From positions 744,001-808,000 of the forward strand of contig NZ_RQFK01000026.1 in assembly GCF_004770765.1 (NCBI RefSeq): a stretch of 64,000 nt of DNA, in the 5' to 3' direction. The DNA is from Leptospira noumeaensis (GTDB lineage Bacteria > Spirochaetota > Leptospiria > Leptospirales > Leptospiraceae). The translations under genes and the position numbers were made by a program. Shown here piece after piece: positions 8,161 to 17,019 of this stretch. Position 1 is the first letter of the stretch. Every line of letters begins with the position of its first letter. Under the pieces are notes generated by a model, which worked only from the letters and a program-made list of their open reading frames with translations, was not told the DNA's origin and ran no database searches.

Positions 8161-9024
8161 ATGGCAAATGTAGTGAAAATCGGGGTCATTGGTGGAACTG
8201 GCCTATATTCAATTGATGGAATGGAAATTATCAAAGAAATCCATCCTGATACACCTTGGGGCAAACCATCGGACACGATCACCATTGGTCGTTTTAAAGG
8301 TAAAGAAATTGCATTTTTACCTAGACATGGAAAAGGGCATTCATTAAATCCAAGCGAAGTTCCGGCCCGAGCCAACATTGCCGCATTAAAACAGTTAGGC
8401 GTTGAAGAAATCATTGCATTTAGTTCTGTGGGAAGTTTACGCCAAGAAATTGCGCCTAGAGATTTTGTGATTCCTTCCCAAATCATTGATCGCACAAAAG
8501 CACGACCATCCACATTTTTTGAAAATGGAATGGTCGCACACGCACCTTTTGCTGATCCGTTTTCACCTGGACTTGGTAAAAAAGTAGAAGAAGCTGCAAA
8601 ACAAATCGGCTTACCAATTCATTCCAACAAAACTTTGATTTGTATGGAAGGGCCATTATTCTCTACAAGAGCTGAATCTCATATGTATAGATCTTGGGGA
8701 GCCGACATCATCAACATGACTGTCCTTCCAGAAGCAAAACTAGCAAGAGAAGCTGAGATTCTTTACCAAATGGTTTGTATGTCAACCGACTACGATTGTT
8801 GGAAAGAAGATGAAGCCCATGTCACTTTAGAAATGGTTTTGGGTAATCTGAGCAAAAATGCGGAAACAGCTAAGAAGTTACTTTCGGCGCTGATTGAACT
8901 TTTAGGAAAGTCGGATGATACAAGTCTTGTGGGTAGTACAAAGTTTTCTTTAGTGACTTCACCAGAAAAAAGGAATCCAGAACAAATTGAAAAATTAAAA
9001 TTCCTTTTTCCTACTTATTTCTAA
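8161..9024 (+). CDS. mtnP: S-methyl-5'-thioadenosine phosphorylase
   Basis: Splits methylthioadenosine with phosphate into adenine and methylthioribose-1-phosphate (methionine salvage and polyamine by-product removal). The start at 8161 is supported by AGAGGA about 6 bp upstream. Motifs: IGVIGGTGLYSIDGME at the N-terminus, FLPRHGKGHSLNPSEVPARANI (phosphate site), SSVGSLRQEIAPRDFVIPSQIIDRT, and MEGPLFSTRAES with the adjacent NMTVLPEAKLAREAE ribose/base pocket. The length of 287 residues is normal. The 3' end overlaps the convergent STAS gene by 4 bp. No mtnA/B/C/D genes are nearby. Confidence 0.96.
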   Translation: MANVVKIGVIGGTGLYSIDGMEIIKEIHPDTPWGKPSDTITIGRFKGKEIAFLPRHGKGHSLNPSEVPARANIAALKQLGVEEIIAFSSVGSLRQEIAPRDFVIPSQIIDRTKARPSTFFENGMVAHAPFADPFSPGLGKKVEEAAKQIGLPIHSNKTLICMEGPLFSTRAESHMYRSWGADIINMTVLPEAKLAREAEILYQMVCMSTDYDCWKEDEAHVTLEMVLGNLSKNAETAKKLLSALIELLGKSDDTSLVGSTKFSLVTSPEKRNPEQIEKLKFLFPTYF

Positions 9025-9413
9025 TTTGCCTGAACTGCCTGTTCCAATGTGGGAAAAATTTGGAGCAGGCTTTTTAGTTTTGTTAATTCTAAAACATACC
9101 TTACTTTTTCAGAGGGAGAAATGATGCGAATGTAACCGTGTTGTTTCATCAGTCTAGAATGGATTCCTAAACAAACACCAAGTCCAGAACTATCAATATA
9201 ACTCACTTGTTCAAAGTTTAAAAAAATATGAGAGATTCCTTTGGAGATGAGTAATTCCAAATTTTCTTTCATCACTTGTGAATTGTATAAGTTGATTTCA
9301 CCGGACAATTCAAAGTAAACAGCAGTTTCTGCGAGAGGCACAAATTTCTGTAGGAGGACTTCCATTTTAAAGTCTCCACTTTCAACTGTGTAATCACTCC
9401 AGTTTTCGATCAT
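9021..9413 (-). CDS. STAS-domain anti-anti-sigma factor
   Basis: A 130-residue single STAS domain. The conserved phosphoacceptor region is YIDSSGLGVCLGI, a near-perfect match to the DSSGLGVL signature of SpoIIAA/RsbV antagonists, so regulation by Ser phosphorylation is likely. ATGA overlap with galK upstream (9410-9413) implies translational coupling, although no functional link to galactose use is obvious. The partner anti-sigma ATPase is not in the immediate neighbourhood. The receiver-HATPase protein at 31759-32688 is the only RsbW-like ATPase in the window. Confidence 0.93.
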   Translation of the reverse strand: MIENWSDYTVESGDFKMEVLLQKFVPLAETAVYFELSGEINLYNSQVMKENLELLISKGISHIFLNFEQVSYIDSSGLGVCLGIHSRLMKQHGYIRIISPSEKVRYVLELTKLKSLLQIFPTLEQAVQAN

Positions 9414-10579
9414 ATATAGATTTCCTTTACTCCGTCTGAAATTTCAAACTTGTAGAAGTCTAACGCAAGGTTAAATTTTTGTTGATAACTTTTTTTTAAA
9501 ACTTCATCGATTTCAGAAAAATGATCCTTCTTATCTAGTACGAGTACGCATCCTCCGAACCCACCACCGATCATTCTGGCACCAGTGACACCCAGGCTCT
9601 GTAAAGAATCAACAATGAAATCTGTTTCGGGACAAGACACTTCGAAATCTTTTGACAAAGACCAATGAGTTTGAAAAAGAGCAGAACCTACATCTAAAAA
9701 ATTCCCTGATTCCAAACCATCGACGACTATTTTGGTTCTTTCTCGTTCAGAAGTGACATGATTCGTTCTTTTTCGTTCTTCCGTTGTTAGGTGACAGTCA
9801 TTTAAATCATCTTCTGATAAATTGACTTCATAAAGTTGTGTAAAATTTGGATACTTTGTTTGTATTTTTAACAATGCAGACTCACATTCCGACCTTCGTT
9901 TGTTGTAAGCACTGTCTTTTAAACTATGTTTTACATTGGAGTTCACTAAATAAAATTCGTAATCCCCTAAATCGAAATGGTGGTATGAGTAATTTAGTGT
10001 ATCCGTATTTAAAGAAATACAATCGTTCTTTTTGCCAACAGAAATGATGAATTGATCCATGATTCCACATTTGGTTCCAACAAAAAGATTTTCGGCCATC
10101 TGTCCTATGACCGCGACTTCTTCACGGGAAATAGGAAAGGAAAAAGTTTCTTTGATGGCAAATCCAGTCACAACTTCTAAAGCTGCTGAGGATGAAAGGC
10201 CTGATCCTTGGGGGATATTCCCATCCACAAGTAAATCAAATCCAGGAACCAAAAAACCTTTTTTCTCAATTTCAACAATCACACCAGCGATATAGTCTGC
10301 CCAGGCAGCATTTGGATTGGGTAAGAGAGGTTTTTGAAATTCTACTGTTTGATTGTAAGTGACTGAATGTAATTTGTAGATAGATGAATTGTTAGGGCGA
10401 AGATACACTTGCACTGCGAAATTGATTGCAGCGGGAAGTACGGTTCCCCCTAAATAATCTACATGTTCTCCAATTATATTAATTCTAGCAGGTGCTTGGA
10501 ACAAACGAATTGGTTGTGTTGTTTTTCCAAATATTGATTCAAATCGATTCAAATTTTCTTTACTTATTAAAGAATCCAC
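9410..10579 (-). CDS. galK: Galactokinase
   Basis: GHMP kinase, ATP + galactose to galactose-1-phosphate. Motif 1 is PARINIIGEHVDYLGG (about residues 30-45), the galactokinase signature that binds the sugar. Motif 2 is IPQGSGLSSSAALEV (about 125-140), the phosphate loop. Motif 3 is GARMIGGGFGGCVLVL near the C-terminus. CGIMDQFI supplies the catalytic Asp. The length of 389 residues is normal. galT and galE are not adjacent. Divergent from pgi, whose start lies 44 bp away. Confidence 0.95.
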   Translation of the reverse strand: MDSLISKENLNRFESIFGKTTQPIRLFQAPARINIIGEHVDYLGGTVLPAAINFAVQVYLRPNNSSIYKLHSVTYNQTVEFQKPLLPNPNAAWADYIAGVIVEIEKKGFLVPGFDLLVDGNIPQGSGLSSSAALEVVTGFAIKETFSFPISREEVAVIGQMAENLFVGTKCGIMDQFIISVGKKNDCISLNTDTLNYSYHHFDLGDYEFYLVNSNVKHSLKDSAYNKRRSECESALLKIQTKYPNFTQLYEVNLSEDDLNDCHLTTEERKRTNHVTSERERTKIVVDGLESGNFLDVGSALFQTHWSLSKDFEVSCPETDFIVDSLQSLGVTGARMIGGGFGGCVLVLDKKDHFSEIDEVLKKSYQQKFNLALDFYKFEISDGVKEIYI

Positions 10580-10623
10580 TTCATCTTCCTTTCGATGCCA
10601 TACTTTATTTTGGGACAGGTGCT

Positions 10624-11967
10624 ATGTCGAACCTAAAAATATCGGATCGTTTTGTGAAATCATTTCTTCCTGAAACTTTACTTCAGAAAGAATTAGAAAA
10701 CGCCGAAAAAGCCCGCCAAACTCTCATTCAAAAAACAGGACTTGGAAATGAGTATTTGGGTTGGGTGGATCTTCCTGGCCAAACTAGTTCTGATGAATTA
10801 CAAAAAATGAGACAGGCTGCAGAAACCATTCAAACTCATTCCCAATATTTGGTGGTTGTGGGAATTGGTGGAAGTTATTTAGGAGCTCGTGCTGTAATAG
10901 AAGCATTAACACCTGAATTTGGTGGTCATGAATCCCATAAAAAATCAGTAAAGATCATTTACGCAGGACATCATTTAGATGCGGATTATCATTCGCGGTT
11001 ACTTGCGTTTTTGGAAAACAAAGAGTTTTCAGTCAATGTGATTTCCAAATCAGGTACAACTACGGAACCTGCCATCGCCTTTCGTCTGTTACTCTCTTTA
11101 TTGGAAAGAAAATATGGAAAAGAAAATATCAAAAACCGTGTTTTTGCAACAACGGATAAACAGAAGGGAGCCCTCAAACAACTTGCTGATGAATACGGAT
11201 TTCCAAGTTTCGTAATTCCCGATGATGTGGGCGGAAGGTATTCAGTATTTACAGCGGTTGGTTTATTACCGATTGCCGCTTCAGGATTCAGTATCAACAA
11301 ACTGATAGATGGCGCAAAACAAATGGAAGCCGAATTAAAATCCAAATCGACTTCAGAAGGAAATGTTGCTGCCTTTTATGCGGCCATCCGAAATGCCTTA
11401 TATACTAGCGGTAAAAAAATTGAAATTTTAGTAAGTTACACTCCAGCCTTGTCTTTTGTGTCTGAATGGTGGAAACAACTGTTTGGCGAAAGTGAAGGAA
11501 AAACTGGGAAAGGAATATTTCCAGCATCTGTCCAATTTACAACAGATTTACATTCCATGGGCCAATACATCCAAGATGGGGAACGTGTTATTATGGAAAC
11601 AACCATCAAAGTGGAATCTCCCAAACAAGATGTTTACTTAACAGAAAAATCAGATGATCGTGATGGTCTCAATTATTTAGCAGGAAAAAAACTCTCGGAT
11701 GTCAATGGAAGTGCAATGCTCGGAACTCTCATCGCTCATAAAGACGGAGGTGTTCCTTGTTTAGAAATTTCAATACCGGTGTTAAATGAAGAAACGATCG
11801 GCGGGCTTTTGTATTTTTTTGAATTTGCCTGTGGAATTTCTGGTTATATGTTAGGTGTAAATCCTTTTGACCAACCCGGTGTGGAAGATTACAAAAACAA
11901 TATGTTTGCACTTCTTGGGAAAAAAGGCTATGAAAAACGAAAAGAAGAAATTCTAAGTCACCTTTGA
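10624..11967 (+). CDS. pgi: Glucose-6-phosphate isomerase
   Basis: Interconverts glucose-6-phosphate and fructose-6-phosphate. The start at 10624 (MSNLKIS) is chosen because ACAGGTG precedes it; a longer in-frame opening overlaps galK and has no family resemblance. Signatures: VVGIGGSYLGARAV (about residues 80-93), VISKSGTTTEPAIAF (phosphate loop), DDVGGRYSVFTAVGLLP, GESEGKTGKG and the C-terminal NPFDQPGVEDYK. The product has 447 residues, the size of the shorter bacterial PGI class. It ends 14 bp inside the convergent nucleotidyltransferase gene. Confidence 0.96.
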   Translation: MSNLKISDRFVKSFLPETLLQKELENAEKARQTLIQKTGLGNEYLGWVDLPGQTSSDELQKMRQAAETIQTHSQYLVVVGIGGSYLGARAVIEALTPEFGGHESHKKSVKIIYAGHHLDADYHSRLLAFLENKEFSVNVISKSGTTTEPAIAFRLLLSLLERKYGKENIKNRVFATTDKQKGALKQLADEYGFPSFVIPDDVGGRYSVFTAVGLLPIAASGFSINKLIDGAKQMEAELKSKSTSEGNVAAFYAAIRNALYTSGKKIEILVSYTPALSFVSEWWKQLFGESEGKTGKGIFPASVQFTTDLHSMGQYIQDGERVIMETTIKVESPKQDVYLTEKSDDRDGLNYLAGKKLSDVNGSAMLGTLIAHKDGGVPCLEISIPVLNEETIGGLLYFFEFACGISGYMLGVNPFDQPGVEDYKNNMFALLGKKGYEKRKEEILSHL

Positions 11968-12675
11968 ATCATTCACAAAACTTACTATTTTAGTCAGTTC
12001 CTTTCCAAAAATATCTTTTTGCTTATAGGAATCCCAAAGTTCTTTTGTCCCTAAATCCAAAACTTTACCGGAGAATACTTCTCCGGTGATTTCACCGCGA
12101 GCCGCAGATTCTTTAAAGATATCAGAAAGATCGTAGTATTTGTTTTTTTCTAAATGGATAAGGCATTTGGGATCTAAAACTGCTAAACCAATATAATAAT
12201 AAGAACCATTCCCAAATTCTAAACTTCCATTTTCTTTAATTTCAATCTTAGTGTAGTTTTGTTCTGCAGGTGCTGGTAATAAGTATAAATGGATTTTTAT
12301 ACCTTCCACCAAACTTTCTTTTGGTGAAAAATTGGATTCGGGAAAAAATAAGGTATCGGGATTGATTAGTAAAAGTGGTTTGTCAAAGGATTCAGCCGGC
12401 AGTCCGGTTCTAATCCCACCGGCTGTTCCCAAAATTTTATTTTTTTCTTCTAAAACGTTTATTGGGAAATGATTAAAGTTCTTAACGTGAAATTTAATTT
12501 GTTCACCTAAATAATGTGTGTTGATCCACACATTGGAAACTTTCCATTCATTTAATAAGTATAAGCTGTAATCCAAAAGTGTTATGTTTTGAATTTTTAA
12601 TAATGGTTTTGGGCAATTTTCCGTAAGAGATCCCATTCGTTTTCCAAACCCAGCTGCCAAAACAAATGCGTTCAT
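11953..12675 (-). CDS. NDP-sugar nucleotidyltransferase, probable MurU (MurNAc-1-phosphate uridylyltransferase)
   Basis: A 240-residue pyrophosphorylase of the short RmlA/MurU type. The nucleotide-binding signature is LAAGFGKRMGSLTENCPKPLL (about residues 6-26). The second block is LGTAGGIRTGLP and the metal-site region is LLINPDTLF, with D in place of the usual NxD. There is no hexapeptide repeat C-terminus, which fits MurU rather than GlmU. The start overlaps the stop of the phosphotransferase gene by 4 bp, reproducing the amgK-murU order of Pseudomonas cell-wall recycling. GDP-mannose or other NDP-sugar synthesis cannot be excluded. Confidence 0.7.
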   Translation of the reverse strand: MNAFVLAAGFGKRMGSLTENCPKPLLKIQNITLLDYSLYLLNEWKVSNVWINTHYLGEQIKFHVKNFNHFPINVLEEKNKILGTAGGIRTGLPAESFDKPLLLINPDTLFFPESNFSPKESLVEGIKIHLYLLPAPAEQNYTKIEIKENGSLEFGNGSYYYIGLAVLDPKCLIHLEKNKYYDLSDIFKESAARGEITGEVFSGKVLDLGTKELWDSYKQKDIFGKELTKIVSFVNDSKVT

Positions 12676-13655
12676 AAATTCCGAAAGTCCTTATGACGAC
12701 TCAGTTCCTCTCGTAAACTTCGAACAAAAATATATAAGGAATCTGCAAACATTCCTAATTGGATGATTTCTTCTAACTGGTTCAAACAAGATATGATGGA
12801 AGGTTTGAATTTATCTTTTCCATGATCTGTAACCATTCGGAAATATGTTCCAAGTGCTTTAAAGGAACGTTGTAAAGCTTGGAGATAAAAAGTATCTTTA
12901 AATTTTTTTGACTGATCTATGTTTCTATCACGAAACGACTTTAACATTTGAGATCGGAATTCTCTTGGTAGAGGGTAATAAGCATCGTATAAAATAGAAG
13001 CCAAATCATATTGGGGGACACCCATTCGCGCATCTTGAAAATCAATCAACGCATATTCTGAATTAGGTGAAATTAGTAGGTTTCGGCAGTGAAAATCTCT
13101 ATGAGTGAAAACATTTATAGGGTATTTGTCTAAATAACCAACAGTTTCTTCTATAAATGCTTTTCCTTCATTGCTGATTTGTGTTTTAATTTGAAACAAC
13201 TTTCTAAAACTTTCATACTTTTCTATGGTGAGATTGGTCTCAAAACTTAGTTTTTCCGTATCAAATTTTCGATTTTTCACTAGCGGTGGTGGATCAAGAG
13301 TTTGGAGTTTAAGAATTAAATCGATAAGGATTGGAAATTTGTTTTTATAATCATTTAGTTTGTAAGAACTAAAATCATCTAGACCTTCGAAACTCATAAA
13401 AGTAAGACCAAATTCTCTTTTTACATCTAAAACTTTGGGAACATGAATTTGGTTTGAGTTAAGAAAATCGGAAATAGTGATAAAATCTTCGTTTACGTTT
13501 TCATCGACACACACTACTTCTTCAGAATTGTTAGAAAATGTTAGGCGAAAGTATCGTCTTGTCGAGGCTTCTTCTTGTAAGGGAACTATTTTACAATTTT
13601 TTCCATTACGAGAAAAAATAAAATCTAATTGGGTTTCATTTAATCCTGGATACAC
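12672..13655 (-). CDS. APH-fold sugar kinase, probable AmgK (anomeric MurNAc/GlcNAc kinase)
   Basis: A 327-residue aminoglycoside-phosphotransferase-fold kinase. The opening EASTRRYFRLTF (about 29-40) matches the D/E-A-S-x-R-R-Y-F-R motif of AmgK. The catalytic loop is THRDFHCRN (184-192, base D187) and the metal site IDFQDARMG (204-212). The DFQDA variant followed by YDLASILYDAYYPLP is characteristic of AmgK-like proteins rather than true aminoglycoside kinases. Together with the overlapping MurU-like gene it suggests a route from MurNAc to UDP-MurNAc that bypasses de novo synthesis. A homoserine/choline kinase role is less likely. Confidence 0.7.
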   Translation of the reverse strand: MYPGLNETQLDFIFSRNGKNCKIVPLQEEASTRRYFRLTFSNNSEEVVCVDENVNEDFITISDFLNSNQIHVPKVLDVKREFGLTFMSFEGLDDFSSYKLNDYKNKFPILIDLILKLQTLDPPPLVKNRKFDTEKLSFETNLTIEKYESFRKLFQIKTQISNEGKAFIEETVGYLDKYPINVFTHRDFHCRNLLISPNSEYALIDFQDARMGVPQYDLASILYDAYYPLPREFRSQMLKSFRDRNIDQSKKFKDTFYLQALQRSFKALGTYFRMVTDHGKDKFKPSIISCLNQLEEIIQLGMFADSLYIFVRSLREELSRHKDFRNL

Positions 13656-13663
13656 TTAAGTCA

Positions 13664-15175
13664 CTATCTTTCTGAAACCTTTGGAAAAATAAAATGAAAT
13701 TTAGATCCTTTACCAGAAGTTGATTCTATTTCTAACTGAATTTCAAAATTATCTACGATTTGTTTGACCACAAACATTCCGAGTCCGGTACCTTTCCCCA
13801 GTTCCTTTGTTGTAAAATAAGGTTCATAAATTTTATCTAAAGTTTCCTGGGACATTCCTTCCCCATCGTCGGTAATGATTAGATGAGCATTTTTTTGATC
13901 TAAGTAAGATACAATTTCAATGGTTCCAATATTATTGGTAGCATCAGCAGCATTCAGTAAGATGTTCGAAAGAAGTAACGCAAATTGATCCGAATTCATA
14001 CGAATAGGAATTTCATTCTCTGATTCTTCTCTTTTGATGTGGCAGTATTTTAATTTTGCAGTTTCTTTAAATACCTGAAGTACCGATGTTATTTCTTTGT
14101 TTAAGTTTAAAGTTTTTGATTTTTCATTATTAGATTTTAAAGATTTTCCAAGTTGTAATAAATTGGAAGTAAGTGCTCTTAATTTTTCTGTTTGGTTGAG
14201 TGTTACTTTTAAAGCTCTATCTTTTAACATGATATCAGCTGTTTCTCGAGAAGCCATTTCCACAAAACCTTGGATTGCTGTGAGAGAATTATTGATTTCA
14301 TGTCCAATACTTGCAGCAACAACTGATAAAAATGCCCTTCGTTCAGAATGAATGAGTTGTTCTACCATTTGTTTTTTTTGTGTAACATCACGAATCACAC
14401 CAGTGTAATATCGATCACCATCTAAATTATAAGAACAAATGGCAATATCTGCTAAAAAAGTAGAATTGTCAGAACGTAACAAAGTAACATCAGATAGTTG
14501 GAGAGTAGATTTATTAACTTCTTCGCTGAGAACTTTGGAAACCTGGCTCATATACTTTTGCATTTTATTTTCAGTAAAAAGAATTTTAACTGATTGGCCA
14601 ATTAAATCCAAAGGTGTGCCGAACCGAAACATATCAAAACTGGATTTGTTTGCCGAAACAACTATTAACTTAGAATCAATCGTAATGACCGCATCGGAAG
14701 TTGCATTTAGAATCGCAGCATTTTGTCTGTTTAAATCTAAGTTTTGAGTTCGGAGTGCCTTTTCTAATTTTTCCGATAACATTAATTTTTCTAAATCGAA
14801 ATCTTTTTGATTTTTGACTTCGATTGCTCGTTTAACAACCGATAGAATTTGTGTTTTATCTACAGGTTTAGAAATATATTCAAAAGCATGATAACGAATG
14901 GCAGATTCTGCGCTGGATAAATTTGGGTTTCCGGTAACTAAAATTACTGGTAAGTTAATTTGTTTTTCTGCAATGAACTTTGTAAAATCGATACCTGACA
15001 TTCCCGACATCAAAATATCTGAAATGACTACAGAGAATGTTTCTCCTGCGGATATTCTTTGAATTGCTTCTGTAGCGGATTCTGAAAGTTCGATTTGATA
15101 TCCTTCGCGCGAGAGAACTCGTTTTAAGGCAATTCGAATGTCTTCTTCATCATCTATAATTAAAATTTTATCCAT
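13664..15175 (-). CDS. Hybrid receiver-PAS-histidine kinase
   Basis: Domain order in 503 residues: N-terminal receiver (KILIIDDEEDIRIAL, phosphoacceptor D in VVISDILMSGMSG, switch K in YISKPVDK), PAS (about 150-265; AAILNATSDAVITID, DRYYTGVIRDVTQ), HisKA with the H-box VVAASIGHEINNSLTAIQGF, and HATPase with N-box LLSNILLNAADATNN and G boxes DDGEGMS, GKGTGLGMFVV. ATG at 15175 is favoured over 15181 because GGAT lies about 6 bp before it. The 8-bp overlap with the upstream kinase gene indicates coupling. The receiver at the N-terminus suggests it takes phosphate from another kinase, plausibly its neighbour. Confidence 0.92.
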   Translation of the reverse strand: MDKILIIDDEEDIRIALKRVLSREGYQIELSESATEAIQRISAGETFSVVISDILMSGMSGIDFTKFIAEKQINLPVILVTGNPNLSSAESAIRYHAFEYISKPVDKTQILSVVKRAIEVKNQKDFDLEKLMLSEKLEKALRTQNLDLNRQNAAILNATSDAVITIDSKLIVVSANKSSFDMFRFGTPLDLIGQSVKILFTENKMQKYMSQVSKVLSEEVNKSTLQLSDVTLLRSDNSTFLADIAICSYNLDGDRYYTGVIRDVTQKKQMVEQLIHSERRAFLSVVAASIGHEINNSLTAIQGFVEMASRETADIMLKDRALKVTLNQTEKLRALTSNLLQLGKSLKSNNEKSKTLNLNKEITSVLQVFKETAKLKYCHIKREESENEIPIRMNSDQFALLLSNILLNAADATNNIGTIEIVSYLDQKNAHLIITDDGEGMSQETLDKIYEPYFTTKELGKGTGLGMFVVKQIVDNFEIQLEIESTSGKGSKFHFIFPKVSER

Positions 15176-16958
15176 TATCATCCGTATGAGCAGGAAGGTA
15201 AATTTCTACCTTTGTCCCTGTTCCTTCCTTTGTTTTAATATAGATTTCTCCACCATGTTCAGCGATGATCTTTTTTGAAATCGAAAGTCCGAGTCCAGTT
15301 CCTTGTTTATTCCTTCTCGTTGTAAACAAAGGTAAAAAAACTTTTTCTAAAGTATCATCATCGATTCCTGGACCATTGTCCTCTACTGAAAAGACAACCC
15401 ACTCTTTTTTTTGGTTTTTTATTAAATCGATACCCAATTCAATTTTTGGAAATTGCCTTACCTTATCCATTTCTGAAAGTGCATTGATTGAGTTTACCAC
15501 ACAATTGATTAATACTTGTTCAATTTCTTGCCAACGAACAAAAATTCCTGGTAAATTTGGTCCGGCATGCCTAGTAAAACTAATGTTTTTTTTTCGACAA
15601 CTGACTTCTACTAGTTCGCTTGTTCTTACCAAAATATAATAAGGAGAAACAAAATCACGATTAGGACTCTCCATCCTTCCTAAATCAAGTAAAGCTTTTA
15701 CTAAATCTCGAATGCGTAAATTGGCAGACTCGATTTTTTTTAAAATATTCCTTCGTTCGTTAGGATCGGATTCATCTACGGTAATCAAATCCTCCAAATA
15801 CAAAAGTGCACTTTGGAGCGGATTGTTAATTTCATGCGCAAGGCCAGCGGCAATTTCTCCAATACTTGCAAATTTCATTGATTCGATCAGTTGACGATCC
15901 ATCTGTTTTGCTTCAGTAATATCGGAAAATACCAACATTATCTTTTTATCATTGGGATCATATCGTCTAACTGGAATAAAGCGAATTTCAAAAGTCCGTT
16001 CTTCACCGAGAAGTAAATACTCGAATTCTGTAGTTTGGACATTTTGACTTTCAATTGCTAAATCCAAAACTTCTAATAATTTCTGTTTCATTTTTTCATC
16101 AAAAAAATGGAAAATATCTTCCCCAACTTCGAATGCAAATACTTGGAATAGTAAAAATTTAAAAATAGGAGCAATTTCTAAAATTTTTGCGTCTTGGTTA
16201 ATGATCACAAAACCATTGTTCATGGTGGCAAAAAAGGTTCTTAATTTATCTTCTCCATATTTAAGAATTCTTTCGGCATTTTGTAACTCTGAAAGATCCA
16301 GAAGGAGAATTGTGATTTCATTTGGTTTATTTTGTTTAGTCGTAATGAAACTTTGTAATTGAAAACTTACCAATTTACCTCGCTGAGGTTGGAATTCAAT
16401 CATCCGTTTTACATTATGTTTTAAGATTTCATTTTTAAAATTTTCAGATAAACAAAGTACATCGAAAGCATTGTAAGAATGAATTTTATCAGGTGATAGT
16501 TGAAAAAAATGGATCAAACGTGAATTTGCATAAATGATATTTCCGTTTAAGTCCGCTTGGAGGAATGGAATTTCAAGATGGTCAATGATCTCAGAATTTT
16601 CTTCTGCATACTCATGATTCCAGTTGATAGTTATGGAATATATTTCTGTGTTTGAATCAAAAAATTCTGTTAACGAGGAAAAATGAACAGAAACGGCAAT
16701 CTTTTCTAAATTTTCATTTTTTAAGAACCATTTGTAATCACTTTTTGATTGAGGGTGTGTATGGATTTCAGAAATTAAAAGATCATAGTCATAAAAAAGA
16801 TTTTGGATTTCCAAAGTTTTTTGATTCTTAAGTTCCAATCGTTCCTTTGTGTTTTCATCTACATAAAGAACTTGTTTTGATTTAAGATCGACGAAAACCA
16901 ATCCATTCTGGGAATGGGAGAGTAGCTGCGATAGCCTTTCAATTTTTGAATTTAACAT
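15168..16958 (-). CDS. Soluble multi-PAS sensor histidine kinase
   Basis: 596 residues without membrane segments. The N-terminal ~340 residues hold two or three PAS-like modules (FLQADLNGNIIYANSRLIHFF; GFVIINQDAKILEIAPIF; VFSDITEAKQMDRQL). The H-box is FASIGEIAAGLAHEINNPLQSALLYLEDL. The ATPase has N-box NCVVNSINALSEM, G1 EDNGPGIDDD and G2 KQGTGLGLSISKKI. No receiver is fused. It overlaps the downstream receiver-PAS-kinase gene, its likely phosphorelay partner. Its start is 1 bp from an in-frame ATG of the divergent hydrolase ORF, so promoters must overlap coding DNA. Confidence 0.92.
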   Translation of the reverse strand: MLNSKIERLSQLLSHSQNGLVFVDLKSKQVLYVDENTKERLELKNQKTLEIQNLFYDYDLLISEIHTHPQSKSDYKWFLKNENLEKIAVSVHFSSLTEFFDSNTEIYSITINWNHEYAEENSEIIDHLEIPFLQADLNGNIIYANSRLIHFFQLSPDKIHSYNAFDVLCLSENFKNEILKHNVKRMIEFQPQRGKLVSFQLQSFITTKQNKPNEITILLLDLSELQNAERILKYGEDKLRTFFATMNNGFVIINQDAKILEIAPIFKFLLFQVFAFEVGEDIFHFFDEKMKQKLLEVLDLAIESQNVQTTEFEYLLLGEERTFEIRFIPVRRYDPNDKKIMLVFSDITEAKQMDRQLIESMKFASIGEIAAGLAHEINNPLQSALLYLEDLITVDESDPNERRNILKKIESANLRIRDLVKALLDLGRMESPNRDFVSPYYILVRTSELVEVSCRKKNISFTRHAGPNLPGIFVRWQEIEQVLINCVVNSINALSEMDKVRQFPKIELGIDLIKNQKKEWVVFSVEDNGPGIDDDTLEKVFLPLFTTRRNKQGTGLGLSISKKIIAEHGGEIYIKTKEGTGTKVEIYLPAHTDDNG

Positions 16959-17019
16959 TATGATAAAATTTTTTTACCGAAGCTTATTTCGAAATTATCA
17001 GTCCCAGAGACGTAAATCA

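Noticed and set aside
15265..15639. Plus-strand ORF of 124 codons opposite the histidine kinase gene
   Set aside because: It lies wholly antisense to the well-supported HATPase/H-box coding region and its product is low-complexity Ser/Phe/Ile-rich, typical of a shadow frame.
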